From: Fictibacillus sp. FJAT-27399
GTDB taxonomy: Bacteria; Bacillota; Bacilli; Bacillales; Fictibacillaceae
Reading direction: 5' to 3'
Assembly (NCBI RefSeq): GCF_001510655.1
Contig: NZ_LMVC01000010.1
Location: 1 to 55,864 of the forward strand
Length of the DNA: 55,864 nucleotides
The translations under genes and the position numbers were made by a program. The notes under the pieces were generated by a model. That model had not been told where the DNA came from, searched no databases, and was given only the letters and a program-made list of their open reading frames with translations. Below, one piece after another: positions 27,535 to 36,817 of the stretch. How positions within the stretch are numbered: position 1 is the stretch's first letter; each line of letters opens with the position of its first letter.

Positions 27535-30500
27535 CTACGATCTGGACTTGGCTTTATCTTTTTTGACGCTTTTTAGCTTCTTCAGTACCTGCTCCATTGC
27601 CTGAAGCAGTTCTTTATCCGAGATGCGTTTTTTGTTAAATAATATTTTAAGTCTTTCTTTTTCCACACCAAGATTAATGAACCGTCCGAGCTTGTTGACG
27701 ATATCAAACAGCTTGGCACCATCTATTTTCTCTGTCGCTTCCTGCGACAGCATGAGGGTTACCGTATCGCCTTTTTGCTCAATGCTGTCCGCGCTTTCTT
27801 GTTTGGCCAGCTCTTTAATCCTCGCAATTAACAGCAAGCATTCCACTTCAACCGGATAATCTCCAAAACGGTCGATCAGACTGTCATGAAGCTCATCGAC
27901 ATCAGCAAGGGAGTTCGCCGCCTTAAATTGCTTGTACATGTCAATCTTCTGTTTGCTGTCATCGATATAGGTCGAAGGAATATAGGCATCCACTTCAATA
28001 TTAATATCAATCACAGGCACAGTTTTCTTCGGCTTGTCGCCTTTTCTTTCTTCAATGGCTTCCTGCAGCATTTGAGAATAGAGGTCAAATCCAACAGAGT
28101 CAATAAAGCCATGCTGTTGAGCCCCAAGAAGGTTACCCGCTCCTCGGATCGACAGGTCACGCATTGCAATTTTAAAGCCTGAGCCAAGTTCTGTGAACTC
28201 CTTGATCGCCTGAAGTCTTTTTTCAGCCACTTCCGTAAGCACTTTATCCCGCTGATAGGTAAAATAAGCATAAGCGACCCGGTTGGAGCGCCCAACCCTC
28301 CCTCTTAACTGATAAAGCTGGGAGAGGCCCATTTTGTCAGCATCATAGACAATCAATGTATTGACGTTCGGTATGTCTACACCCGTCTCTATAATGGTCG
28401 TGGACACTAGCACATCTGTATTGCCTTCAAGGAAATCAAGCATGACAGATTCCAGTTCGTTCTCCGACATCTGTCCGTGAGCCGCAGCTACCCGGACATC
28501 AGGTATGAGAGCTGATATCTGTTCGGCCATCCGATCAATCGTTTCTACACGGTTATATAAAAAGTAAACCTGGCCGCCGCGCCCAAGTTCGCGCTCGATC
28601 GCCTCTCTCACAAGGGATGCGTTGTATTCCACTACATAGGTTTGAACAGGAAAACGGTTTTCAGGCGGTGTTTCAATGACTGATAAGTCCCTTACACCAA
28701 GCATGGACATATGGAGCGTCCTCGGTATAGGGGTCGCCGTTAACGTCAGTACATCAACGTTAGATTTTAACCGTTTGATTTTTTCTTTATGAGTAACCCC
28801 AAACCGCTGTTCCTCGTCAATAATCAGAAGGCCCAGATCATGATACTGGACATCCTTGGAAAGTAAACGGTGTGTTCCGATGACAATATCAACAGTTCCG
28901 TTCTTAAGCCCTTTCGTCACTTCCGACTGTTCCTTTTTAGAACGGAACCGGCTGAGTGAACCAATGGAAATCGGAAACTCGGCAAATCGTTCACGGAAGG
29001 TTTCGTAGTGCTGCTGAGCCAAGATCGTCGTTGGAACGAGGAATGCCACCTGCTTACCGTCCATAACTGCTTTAAAGGCGGCACGGATAGCCACCTCCGT
29101 TTTGCCATAGCCGACATCCCCGCAAAGAAGGCGGTCCATGGGGCGGGTCCTTTCCATATCGACCTTAATTTCATTAATAGCCCGAAGCTGATCGTCTGTT
29201 TCCTGATAAGGAAAGGAGGACTCAAATTCCTGCTGTTCAGCTCCATCTTTTCCGAACGCATAACCAACACTGGCTTCGCGTTCAGCATAGAGCTTGATCA
29301 AGTCATCCGCAATATCCTGCACCGAAGACTTAACTTTGCTTTTGACCTTCTTCCAGTCACTTCCGCCCAAGGCATAGATTTTCGGTTCCTTCGCTTCAGA
29401 ACCGACAAACTTCTGCACTTGGTCGATCTGCTCGACAGGCACATAGAGCTTGTCATTTCCGGCATACCGAATGTGAAGATAATCTTTGTGGACCCCTTTT
29501 ATTTCAAGGGTTTCAATCCCTAAGTATTTCCCAATCCCATGGTTAACGTGTACGACATAATCGCCGACTTTAAGTTCTGAGTAGCTTTTGATCCGTTCGG
29601 CATTGGACATTTTTTGAGAGCGTACTGGACGTCTTGCTTTCTTTGTAAAGACTTCTTCCTCTGTGATGACGGCAAGCTTCTGTTTCGGTGATTCGAAACC
29701 ACTCGATAGGTCACCAATCAAAATTTGATTCACTTTCGGCTTAAGTACGGTATCGCCAGAAATAAGGCTCGCTTCCATTTCGTAGTCAGCCAGCACTCTT
29801 TCCAGACGCTTTGCCCGCTCCTCATTGGCGGCAAGAAAGACGACTGTATATCCTGTTTTCTTCCACCGCTCCAGTTCACCCTTCAGGACTTGTAGCTGCC
29901 CATGGAAATTCTGCATTCCTTTGCTTTCGACATTTACAATATTCTGCGGATTGGTGTGCGGAACATGGCGCAGGAAAAGCGATAGATAAATTTTATGGAA
30001 TGGTGCCTGCTGTAGGATATCGCTCTCTTGTGATAAACGGATATCCGTCAGAATTTCCCCTTGCATCAGCAGTGATGTATGCCATTCTGCTTCTTCTTTT
30101 TCCAGCTGGTTCGACATCTCCTGAACACGGCTGACTTCATCCATTACGATAATACTGTCCTTCGGCACGTAATTCAGCAGACTGGCAGGCTCATCATAAA
30201 ATAAGGATATATATTTATACATCCCCTGGTAGCGCTGCTTTTCCTTAAATTGGCCGATTTCATAAGCCGTATGTTCAACAAGCGTTTCTTTAACCTGCTT
30301 GTCTTTAATCTTTTTTAGTGTGGAGGCCACTCCGGCTTCCATCTTTTCAACCGCTGTTTCAAATTGTTCACTATAGAGCAGGATCTCCTGTGCAGGCCCG
30401 ATCAATATTTTTTCTGTCTTTTTGTCAGATCGCTGCGTATCCGCTTCAAAAAAGCGAATTGAATCGATTTCCGTATCAAACAGCTCAATTCGGACCGGCA

Positions 30501-31068
30501 GTCTTTCTGTTAAAGGATAGATGTCCAGAATTCCGCCGCGCATACTGAACTCTCCTGGGGAGGAAACCATGCTTACCCGCTCGTACCCAATGGCCACGAG
30601 TGTATTCAATACGTGTTCAACCTCAAGATCCATTCCCGTTTCAAATTCAAGCTGACTCTGTTTCCATAAACTTTTTGGCGGCAGAAATCTCCTGACACCG
30701 GCAATCGGAGCTATAATGACGCCTTTATCCTTATGAGCCAAAAAGTTAAGCACTTCTAACCGCTGAGCTTTTAACTCGGGACTGGCAATTGCAATTTCTG
30801 AAGATATCAAATCATTGACCGGATAAAGAAAAACCTCTTCTTCCGGAAGCAGGCTGCATAGATCTTCATAGAGCTTCTGAGCCTGATAAAGATTATGAGT
30901 GATGACGAATTGTGTTTGTCCCGTCTGCTCATATAAAGAGGCAATTAGAAGCGTCCTTGCCGATCCGGATAATCCGGCGACCAGCTGTTCTTTCAGGTTT
31001 TCCTTTAAACCTGTCAGTACAGCCTGAAAATCATCGCCCTTGCTGTAGAGCTTTTTAAGTCCTAACAT
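27535..31068 (-). CDS. mfd: Transcription-repair coupling factor
   Basis: A 1177-residue ATP-driven translocase that removes stalled RNA polymerase from damaged DNA and recruits UvrA. The N-terminal third is the UvrB-homology region. The polymerase-interacting RID has VGDYVVHVNHGIGKYLGIE, and the RecG-like motor has Walker A CGDVGYGKTEVA, LLIIDEEQRFGV, and RGRVGRSNRVAYAYF. A C-terminal TRCF domain (VPVIDINIEVDAYIPSTYI) ends the protein. GGGGAGG before the ATG at 31068 fixes the start; the frame opens nine codons earlier. It lies downstream of fin. Confidence 0.98.
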   Translation of the reverse strand: MLGLKKLYSKGDDFQAVLTGLKENLKEQLVAGLSGSARTLLIASLYEQTGQTQFVITHNLYQAQKLYEDLCSLLPEEEVFLYPVNDLISSEIAIASPELKAQRLEVLNFLAHKDKGVIIAPIAGVRRFLPPKSLWKQSQLEFETGMDLEVEHVLNTLVAIGYERVSMVSSPGEFSMRGGILDIYPLTERLPVRIELFDTEIDSIRFFEADTQRSDKKTEKILIGPAQEILLYSEQFETAVEKMEAGVASTLKKIKDKQVKETLVEHTAYEIGQFKEKQRYQGMYKYISLFYDEPASLLNYVPKDSIIVMDEVSRVQEMSNQLEKEEAEWHTSLLMQGEILTDIRLSQESDILQQAPFHKIYLSLFLRHVPHTNPQNIVNVESKGMQNFHGQLQVLKGELERWKKTGYTVVFLAANEERAKRLERVLADYEMEASLISGDTVLKPKVNQILIGDLSSGFESPKQKLAVITEEEVFTKKARRPVRSQKMSNAERIKSYSELKVGDYVVHVNHGIGKYLGIETLEIKGVHKDYLHIRYAGNDKLYVPVEQIDQVQKFVGSEAKEPKIYALGGSDWKKVKSKVKSSVQDIADDLIKLYAEREASVGYAFGKDGAEQQEFESSFPYQETDDQLRAINEIKVDMERTRPMDRLLCGDVGYGKTEVAIRAAFKAVMDGKQVAFLVPTTILAQQHYETFRERFAEFPISIGSLSRFRSKKEQSEVTKGLKNGTVDIVIGTHRLLSKDVQYHDLGLLIIDEEQRFGVTHKEKIKRLKSNVDVLTLTATPIPRTLHMSMLGVRDLSVIETPPENRFPVQTYVVEYNASLVREAIERELGRGGQVYFLYNRVETIDRMAEQISALIPDVRVAAAHGQMSENELESVMLDFLEGNTDVLVSTTIIETGVDIPNVNTLIVYDADKMGLSQLYQLRGRVGRSNRVAYAYFTYQRDKVLTEVAEKRLQAIKEFTELGSGFKIAMRDLSIRGAGNLLGAQQHGFIDSVGFDLYSQMLQEAIEERKGDKPKKTVPVIDINIEVDAYIPSTYIDDSKQKIDMYKQFKAANSLADVDELHDSLIDRFGDYPVEVECLLLIARIKELAKQESADSIEQKGDTVTLMLSQEATEKIDGAKLFDIVNKLGRFINLGVEKERLKILFNKKRISDKELLQAMEQVLKKLKSVKKDKAKSRS

Positions 31069-31195
31069 GTAAACCTCCCCCCTGATGAAATACAAACCCG
31101 TGTATTCCTCAGTACTATGTTGTATATGCTTACTGATGGTGTTTCTTGCTCTTTTCCCCGTTTATGATATGAATATTCTATTCTGCTTCAAACAG

Positions 31196-31221
31196 AAAAA
31201 GCCTTGGCCAGCTGCCAAAGC
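31196..31221 (-). terminator. Terminator after fin
   Basis: Stem GCCTTGGC/GCCAAAGC (31201-31208 and 31214-31221) followed by TTTTT on the minus strand, eight bases past the fin stop. Confidence 0.75.
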
Positions 31222-31228
31222 GACTTTC

Positions 31229-31459
31229 TTATTGAATAAAAGAATGGAGCGCATAGTAATCCGGGTTTCTCTCAAGCGCTTCATGGCAATCCTCGCAAAT
31301 GGTTTTGACTTGTAAATGCCCTTGCTTGTCATACTCGAGCATCGCTTGCCTTTCTTCAGAAGTAAGTTCGTGGAAACCAAGCTGTTCTGAAGTAAGATTC
31401 TGGTGCTCCAGGCTTCCCACGTGCTTTCCACAGTGGCGGCAATGATAATGAATAGCCAA
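31229..31459 (-). CDS. fin: Anti-sigma-F factor Fin
   Basis: A 76-residue zinc-ribbon-like protein with CRHCGKHVGSLE near the N-terminus and ICEDCHEALERNPDYYAL near the C-terminus; the two CxxC pairs probably bind zinc. In B. subtilis Fin (YabK) inhibits sigma-F and so helps the switch to sigma-G in the forespore. The start is TTG at 31459, preceded by AAGGGGG. It lies between pth and mfd as in B. subtilis, with a sigma-G-like promoter over the pth end. Confidence 0.93.
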   Translation of the reverse strand: MAIHYHCRHCGKHVGSLEHQNLTSEQLGFHELTSEERQAMLEYDKQGHLQVKTICEDCHEALERNPDYYALHSFIQ

Positions 31460-31503
31460 TGACTCAGCCCCCTTATCCGGTTCATATTATGTTATGTTAC
31501 TCC

Positions 31504-31534
31504 CATTATGAACGGAACAGGGGATTTCTATTCA
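31504..31534 (-). promoter_or_regulatory. Sigma-G-like promoter of fin
   Basis: On the minus strand TGAATA (31529-31534), an 18-bp spacer and CATAATG (31504-31510). The -35 is consensus and the -10 differs at one or two positions. It lies 45 bases before fin and overlaps the last codon of pth. Confidence 0.6.
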
Positions 31535-32092
31535 GCCGTTGTACTTATTCATGACGCGTGAAAACGGCATAGACAGAAAGGCTTCACACGCATCAGATGA
31601 CCGTTGAAGAGCTGATTCAATAAGAGGAGCGTCCTCTTTAGAAAACGGACTGAGAACGTAATCCGGTACAGGCTGGGCATTGGACGGCCTTCCAATTCCG
31701 AATCGGACTCTGTTATACTCCTGAGTGCCAATATGGGCGATAATAGATTTCATCCCATTATGGCCGCCGGCACTTCCTTTTTCCCTCAGCCTCAGTTTGC
31801 CCGCAGGGGTATCCAGATCATCGTAAATGACCACCATGTCCTCAACAGCCAATTTAAAATAATCTTTAAAAGGGCGGACACTTTCTCCTGATAAATTCAT
31901 ATACGTTAAAGGCTTTAACAAATACACCTTTTCTCCATTAATTACACCCGTCCCATAAATCCCTTTAAATTTTGATTGGTTTAAAGGAATGTTAAAACGC
32001 TTTGATAATTCATCGATCACCCAAAAGCCCACATTGTGGCGTGTATTTTCATATTCTCTGCCCGGGTTTCCGAGACCTACAAACCATTTCAC
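31532..32092 (-). CDS. pth: Peptidyl-tRNA hydrolase
   Basis: A 186-residue essential esterase that recycles peptidyl-tRNA released from ribosomes (spoVC in B. subtilis). Signatures are [20 protein letters not shown] with the catalytic His near residue 20, [42 protein letters not shown] (as successive blocks) with the catalytic Asp near 93, and FGIGRP. The Pro-rich lid and C-terminal helix are complete. It follows ctc and its terminator by about 185 bases and precedes fin. Confidence 0.98.
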   Translation of the reverse strand: MKWFVGLGNPGREYENTRHNVGFWVIDELSKRFNIPLNQSKFKGIYGTGVINGEKVYLLKPLTYMNLSGESVRPFKDYFKLAVEDMVVIYDDLDTPAGKLRLREKGSAGGHNGMKSIIAHIGTQEYNRVRFGIGRPSNAQPVPDYVLSPFSKEDAPLIESALQRSSDACEAFLSMPFSRVMNKYNG

Positions 32093-32225
32093 ATGAAATC
32101 CTCACTTTCATGGCCGCCGTCTTACACCAGCAGCCTATGATGATGCTACCTCATATTATACACTAAACTGTGCTGGTCATTAATTAAGAACACCTACAGA
32201 AAAGCCCATTGAGCCAGGCCCAATC

Positions 32226-32259
32226 AAAACAAACGGCGCAGCCTGCAAGCTGCGCCGTT
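32226..32259 (-). terminator. Terminator after ctc
   Basis: Perfect 11-bp GC-rich stem AACGGCGCAGC/GCTGCGCCGTT (32232-32242 and 32249-32259) with a short T-rich tail on the minus strand, closing glmU-prs-ctc. Confidence 0.9.
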
Positions 32260-32278
32260 CCTTATCTTCTGCTATTAA

Positions 32279-32950
32279 TTATTCTTTAGGCCCGCCGGAA
32301 CCTTTGTCCTCATTATCCACAGCTTTTCCTTCTGCATCTCCGCCTGGATCCGCTTCTGCTTCTTCTCGATCTTCAGCATCTTCGTCTTCCGTTTCAGCAA
32401 CGGCCGGAGGTGTAACAGTCAGAACAACCTCTTCCTCGTCATCAACAATTTCATAAGAAGATGAGGCCGGAAGATCTCTTACAAGGAGGGAATCCCCAAT
32501 GTTAAGATTTTCTGCATTGACTTCAATATGATCCGGGAAATCATTCGGCTTGGCTTTTACCGTCACCGTATGAAGAATACGCTGAAGGACACCGCCTTCT
32601 TTCACTCCCGGAGATTCGCCTGTAACCGTTAGAGGCACATCAGCTTCGATTTCTTTTTTAAGGTCAACCACGATGAAATCAATATGTCTGATTTCATTTT
32701 TTAAGTGATCTCTTTGTACTTCCTGAACCATTACCGACAATTTTTTCTTATCATCTGTAACCAGGGAAATAACCCCGTTTAGTCCATGGTCTTTTATTAC
32801 TTTTATAAACTCTGTTTCTGTAACAGCTACAGACTGAGGTTCTGTGCCGCTGCCGTATACAACTGCAGGCACATTCCCTTCTTGTCTTAGTTGAGTGATA
32901 TAAGAACGCTTTGTGGTATTTCGTTTATTGGCTTTGAGTTCTGTTGCCAT
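32279..32950 (-). CDS. ctc: 50S ribosomal protein L25, long (Ctc/TL5) form
   Basis: A 223-residue 5S rRNA-binding ribosomal protein and general-stress protein. Residues 1-90 are the L25 domain (ATELKANKRNTTKRSYITQLRQ, then VPAVVYGSGTEP). Residues 95-185 are the C-terminal TL5 domain with GESPGVKEGGVLQRILHTV. The final ~40 residues are highly acidic (DEDAEDREEAEADPGGDAEG) and disordered, longer than in B. subtilis. It is the third gene of glmU-prs-ctc and ends at a GC-rich terminator. Confidence 0.96.
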   Translation of the reverse strand: MATELKANKRNTTKRSYITQLRQEGNVPAVVYGSGTEPQSVAVTETEFIKVIKDHGLNGVISLVTDDKKKLSVMVQEVQRDHLKNEIRHIDFIVVDLKKEIEADVPLTVTGESPGVKEGGVLQRILHTVTVKAKPNDFPDHIEVNAENLNIGDSLLVRDLPASSSYEIVDDEEEVVLTVTPPAVAETEDEDAEDREEAEADPGGDAEGKAVDNEDKGSGGPKE

Positions 32951-33048
32951 ATTATTTCACCCTTCCTAAATATATACGTCTCTATAAGAATTACCCTATT
33001 TTACGAAGTTTAAAACCAAGCAAGCAAAAACACTCCGAAAGCTGTCTA

Positions 33049-34002
33049 TTAATCAAATAGTTTGGAAACAGAAAGCTGTTCGTGAACGCGAATAATCGCT
33101 TCTCCAAGCAATGGAGCCACAGATAGCTGAGTAACTTTGTCCGTGCGTTTTTCGTCTGGAAGGACAATCGTGTTCGTCACGACAAGTTCTTTAATCCTGG
33201 AGTTCTGGATGCGTTCCATTGCAGGACCTGACAATACAGGGTGTGTACAGCACGCATAGACTTCCTTCGCACCATTTTCAACAAGCGCGTTTGCAGCAAG
33301 TGTGATCGTACCTGCAGTGTCGATGATGTCATCAATCAAAATCGCCGTCTTTCCTTCAATGTTACCAACGATGTTCATGACTTCAGCCACATTCGGACGC
33401 GGACGACGTTTGTCAATGATCGCAATAGGAGCTTTCAGACGGTCTGCCATTTTTCTTGCACGTGTTACTCCACCGTGATCAGGAGAAACCACGACAATGT
33501 CATTAAGTTTCTTATCTTCAAAGTAATTGGCAAGAATCGGAACACCAAGAAGCTGATCCACTGGAATATCAAAGAATCCCTGGATTTGGGTAGCGTGAAG
33601 GTCGATAGTAATAACCCTTGTCGCGCCTGCAGTTTCTAAAAGGTTTGCTACTAGTTTTGCTGTAATAGGTTCACGCGCACGCGCTTTGCGGTCCTGGCGG
33701 GCATACCCGTAATAAGGAATGACCACATTGATCGTTTTGGCTGAAGCACGTTTAAGCGCATCAATCATGATAAGCAATTCCATTAAGTGCTGATTAACTG
33801 GGGCGCTTGTAGACTGAATAATATAAACTTCGCTCCCGCGGATGCTTTCTTCGATATTGATTTGAATTTCGCCATCGCTGAAGCGGGTTACAGAGCTTTT
33901 TCCAAGATCAATTCCAATATGCTTCGCAATTTCCTGTGCGAGTTCAATATTTGAATTTAACGTAAAAACCTTTAACGTAGAATCAACATAACTAGTAGCC
34001 AT
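33049..34002 (-). CDS. prs: Ribose-phosphate pyrophosphokinase
   Basis: A 317-residue enzyme making PRPP from ribose 5-phosphate and ATP, the precursor of purines, pyrimidines, histidine and tryptophan. [36 protein letters not shown], the ATP/ribose site [18 protein letters not shown], and the PRPP loop [12 protein letters not shown] are all present. The ATG at 34002 (317 residues, the family length) is preferred to a GTG two codons earlier; AAGGA lies ten bases before it. Follows glmU by 63 bases. Confidence 0.98.
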   Translation of the reverse strand: MATSYVDSTLKVFTLNSNIELAQEIAKHIGIDLGKSSVTRFSDGEIQINIEESIRGSEVYIIQSTSAPVNQHLMELLIMIDALKRASAKTINVVIPYYGYARQDRKARAREPITAKLVANLLETAGATRVITIDLHATQIQGFFDIPVDQLLGVPILANYFEDKKLNDIVVVSPDHGGVTRARKMADRLKAPIAIIDKRRPRPNVAEVMNIVGNIEGKTAILIDDIIDTAGTITLAANALVENGAKEVYACCTHPVLSGPAMERIQNSRIKELVVTNTIVLPDEKRTDKVTQLSVAPLLGEAIIRVHEQLSVSKLFD

Positions 34003-34065
34003 TAACACCTATTCCTTCCGTTTTTTAAACTACTTGCTCAATTTTCTTGTAAACAGCTTTATGCT

Positions 34066-35439
34066 TTATTTTTTGTTCTTTAATTTTGAAACATAACCTT
34101 CTTTAGTTGTCTGTCTGCTTCTCGCAATCGAGAATGCTTCACCCGGAACATCATCAGTAATTGTAGATCCTGCAGCGACATAGGCGTTTTGCCCGACTGT
34201 TACAGGAGCGATTAAATTGGAGTTGCAGCCGATGAAAGCTCCGTCTTCAACTTTCGTTAGATGCTTGTTCTCTCCATCATAATTCACGGTAATCGATCCG
34301 CAGCCGAGGTTCACCTCTCTGCCAATCTCCGCATCACCGATATAGCTTAGATGAGAAGCCTTGCTTCCTTGTGCCATTACCGATTTTTTCACTTCCACAA
34401 AGTTACCAATCTTTACCTGGTCTTCAATAGAAGAAGCTGGGCGGATATGGGCGAACGGCCCGATGTTTACTTCATTACCGACCTCACTGTCATGAACGAC
34501 GGACTGTTTGATCGTATTTCCGTTTCCGAACTTACTGTCCTTAATTTCACTGTTTGGTCCAATGATATTGTTTTCACCGATGACAGAAGATCCATTGATC
34601 ATTGTGCCCGGATAAAGAATGGTGTCTCTTCCGATGACTGCGTCAGAAGAAATATACGTCTGTTCAGGGTCAATGATGGTTACACCGTTTCTCATATGCC
34701 CTTCATTGATTCGTTTTTTCATCGTTTTTTCCGCTTGCGAAAGGGCTACACGGTCATTGACACCAAGTGTTTCATCAAAAGATGGAGTCTGATAAGCTGC
34801 TACGACTTCACCTTTCTTCTGAATGATTTCGATTACGTCTGGCAAATAGTATTCACCCTGAGAGTTATCGTTATTGACAGAAGAAAGAGCCTCAAATAAG
34901 GACTGGTTATCGAAGCAGTAGGTTCCCGTATTAATTTCCTGTACTTTCTTTTCTTCGTCACTTGCATCTTTATGCTCAACGATTCTTTCAACCGTTCCGC
35001 TCTCATTGCGAAGTACACGTCCATAACCTGCTGGATCTTCTGCTTTCGCAGTAAGAATCGTGACTTTCGCGCCGGCGGCCTGATGCTCATCAATCAGCTT
35101 TTGCATCGTTTCTGCAGTGATCAGAGGAGTGTCGCCACATACGACAAGCGTAATGCCGTCCTCTTTTGACAGGGCATCATCAGCCTGCATTACTGCATGC
35201 GCTGTTCCTAGCTGTTCTTCCTGAAGTACATATCCTGAACGGTCTCCTAGCTGGTCTTTAACCTTTTCGGCGCCATGGCCTACTACCGTTACAATCTTCT
35301 GCATGTCCAATTGAGAGATCTGATCGACCACGTGTTGTACCATCGGTTTGCCGCAGACAGGATGCAGTACTTTATATAAACTGGATTTCATTCTCGTTCC
35401 TTGACCTGCAGCTAACACTACTGCGAAGCGTTTACTCAT
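34066..35439 (-). CDS. glmU: Bifunctional GlmU: N-acetylglucosamine-1-P uridyltransferase and glucosamine-1-P acetyltransferase
   Basis: A 457-residue enzyme making UDP-GlcNAc for peptidoglycan and teichoic acids. The uridyltransferase domain (residues 1-230) starts [23 protein letters not shown] and has VVCGDTPLI. The C-terminal left-handed beta-helix (about 250-450) shows hexapeptide repeats and the acetyltransferase region [14 protein letters not shown] with the catalytic His, plus [10 protein letters not shown]. It heads glmU-prs-ctc and is preceded by a sigma-A promoter and GGAGG. Confidence 0.98.
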   Translation of the reverse strand: MSKRFAVVLAAGQGTRMKSSLYKVLHPVCGKPMVQHVVDQISQLDMQKIVTVVGHGAEKVKDQLGDRSGYVLQEEQLGTAHAVMQADDALSKEDGITLVVCGDTPLITAETMQKLIDEHQAAGAKVTILTAKAEDPAGYGRVLRNESGTVERIVEHKDASDEEKKVQEINTGTYCFDNQSLFEALSSVNNDNSQGEYYLPDVIEIIQKKGEVVAAYQTPSFDETLGVNDRVALSQAEKTMKKRINEGHMRNGVTIIDPEQTYISSDAVIGRDTILYPGTMINGSSVIGENNIIGPNSEIKDSKFGNGNTIKQSVVHDSEVGNEVNIGPFAHIRPASSIEDQVKIGNFVEVKKSVMAQGSKASHLSYIGDAEIGREVNLGCGSITVNYDGENKHLTKVEDGAFIGCNSNLIAPVTVGQNAYVAAGSTITDDVPGEAFSIARSRQTTKEGYVSKLKNKK

Positions 35440-35488
35440 AAATGACCTCCACTATTATTTACTATTACTCTGCTGATATTCCCTTACG

Positions 35489-35517
35489 AATATATCTTAT
35501 AATCACAGTCATTTCAA
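35489..35517 (-). promoter_or_regulatory. glmU promoter (sigma-A)
   Basis: TTGAAA (35512-35517), 17 bp, TATATT (35489-35494) on the minus strand, 50 bases before the glmU start. Confidence 0.7.
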
Positions 35518-35545
35518 GGAGTGTGAAGGATTTGTCAATGTATTG

Positions 35546-35812
35546 TTAAAAAGCTCCAATGGTTTGGCAGAGACGCCGTGCACTGGAGGCCTTGAGATCC
35601 AGTACGTCCTTTGTGCTGGGCCGAAGGGGCGCAGTGACTCAAGTCTCTAACCATTTGAGCTAGATTAGTTAAAAAGCTGAAGCGACCGCATAAAGCTGAA
35701 AGACGGTGGAGCGCTTACGCAGCAACACGCTTTTTGTGTTGAGGCGGGAGAGCAAAGCGGCCGAGGCTTTGGTCGCTGGAGCCAGATTAGTTAAAAAGCT
35801 CCAATAACTCAA
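35546..35812. repeat. Hairpin repeat family A, second locus: two tandem copies plus a partial third
   Basis: Copies begin with TTAAAAAGCT at 35546, 35669 and 35791 (periods 123 and 122); the third ends after about 22 bases. Paired arms are AATGGTT/AACCATT with AGAGAC/GTCTCT in copy 1 (35558-35564 with 35649-35655), and GCGACC/GGTCGC in copy 2 (35682-35687 with 35771-35776). Inner hairpins are AGTAC/GTGCT and AACAC/GTGTT. The family matches 26318-26583. It fills most of the 547-base glmU-spoVG gap. Confidence 0.85.
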
Positions 35813-35943
35813 GCATTAATACTCATAATGACATTACTATTGGCTATGAATATAGCTATCCTTGCAGTACTTTAATGACTAGATACATCATTGGAACTTC
35901 CCTTTTCATTCCTGTCTTAAAACTACCCACGCTAAAAAAGGCA

Positions 35944-35977
35944 TAAAAAAAGAACTCCTTGAGTAAGGAGTTCTTTT
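35944..35977 (-). terminator. Terminator after spoVG
   Basis: AAAGAACTCCTT/AAGGAGTTCTTT stem (35949-35960 and 35965-35976) followed by a run of T on the minus strand, ten bases beyond the spoVG stop. Confidence 0.93.
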
Positions 35978-35986
35978 ATACGCTGT

Positions 35987-36277
35987 TTAGGATGCCCCTG
36001 CTTCTTCAAAAGCAGATTCCATTTCACCCATTCTGTGATATTCCGTCAACACCGCGTTTTGAATCTTTTCGCGTGTACTGGACGTAATCGGGTGAGCGAT
36101 ATCTCTAAATTCCCCATCCGGCGTTCTTTTGCTAGGCATAGCAACGAACATACCGTTATTCCCATCAATCACACGAATGTCATGGATAACAAATTCATGA
36201 TCGATCGTAATCGAAGCAATCGCTTTCATACGTCCTTCTGTATTCACCCTTCTAAGTCTTACATCAGTCACTTCCAT
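35987..36277 (-). CDS. spoVG: Stage V sporulation protein G (SpoVG)
   Basis: A 96-residue SpoVG-family nucleic-acid-binding regulator. It starts [28 protein letters not shown], continues [29 protein letters not shown], and ends with EEAGAS, nearly identical to the B. subtilis protein. It affects asymmetric septation and gene expression in many Firmicutes. AAAGGTGG before the ATG at 36277 fixes the start; an in-frame upstream start exists at 36289. A sigma-H-like promoter and an AT-rich box lie upstream, as in B. subtilis. Confidence 0.97.
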   Translation of the reverse strand: MEVTDVRLRRVNTEGRMKAIASITIDHEFVIHDIRVIDGNNGMFVAMPSKRTPDGEFRDIAHPITSSTREKIQNAVLTEYHRMGEMESAFEEAGAS

Positions 36278-36319
36278 TCCAAACACCACCTTTTTCCATA
36301 AATAAGAACGTATAACAAC

Positions 36320-36345
36320 ATTTCTTCATTCTTTTTCAAAATCCT
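36320..36345 (-). promoter_or_regulatory. Sigma-H-like promoter of spoVG
   Basis: On the minus strand AGGATTT (36339-36345), 14 bp, GAAAT (36320-36324), compared with the sigma-H pattern AGGAWWW and GAAT. Directly upstream (36346-36390) is a stretch of almost pure A/T, matching the AT-rich box that activates B. subtilis spoVG and binds AbrB. Confidence 0.65.
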
Positions 36346-36382
36346 TCTATATATAATAAAAATTTTTAAAAAATTATGTAAA

Positions 36383-36422
36383 ATAAAAAATAGCACCTTC
36401 TCAAATGAAAAGGTGCTATTTT
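36383..36422 (-). terminator. Terminator after yabJ
   Basis: AAAATAGCACCTT/AAGGTGCTATTTT stem (36387-36399 and 36410-36422) with T residues following on the minus strand. It ends purR-yabJ and abuts the spoVG AT-rich box. Confidence 0.93.
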
Positions 36423-36437
36423 CCTATCTTTTTATTT

Positions 36438-36815
36438 TTATGTTCTGACTAAGGCAATGACTTCAATTTCAATTTGCACATCCTTTGGCAGGCGGGCAAC
36501 TTCCACACAGGAACGGGCAGGCTTGTGTTCAGGGAAATACTCTCCGTATACTTCATTAATGGTTCCAAAATCATCCATATTTTTGATAAAGACAGTCGTT
36601 TTTACTACTTGCTCGAATGAAGAGTTCGCTTCCTCCAAAACAGCCTGAAGGTTTTTAAAAACCTGATGGGTTTGCGCAGCAATATCGCCTTCCACCAAGG
36701 TGCCTTCTGCTGTCAGAGGAATCTGGCCTGAACTGTAAAAAAGATTATTAACAACCATCCCCTGTACATACGGGCCGATAGCTGCAGGTGCTTTTGCAGT
36801 CTGTACCTTGTTCAT
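36438..36815 (-). CDS. yabJ: RidA family enamine/imine deaminase YabJ
   Basis: A 125-residue YjgF/YER057c/UK114 protein. RidA enzymes hydrolyse reactive 2-aminoacrylate and related imines from PLP enzymes. [26 protein letters not shown] is the N-terminal block and [26 protein letters not shown] carries the substrate-binding arginine. It follows purR by two bases, and in B. subtilis affects purine regulation together with PurR. Cytoplasmic trimer by family. A terminator follows. Confidence 0.96.
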   Translation of the reverse strand: MNKVQTAKAPAAIGPYVQGMVVNNLFYSSGQIPLTAEGTLVEGDIAAQTHQVFKNLQAVLEEANSSFEQVVKTTVFIKNMDDFGTINEVYGEYFPEHKPARSCVEVARLPKDVQIEIEVIALVRT

Positions 36816-36817
36816 CG

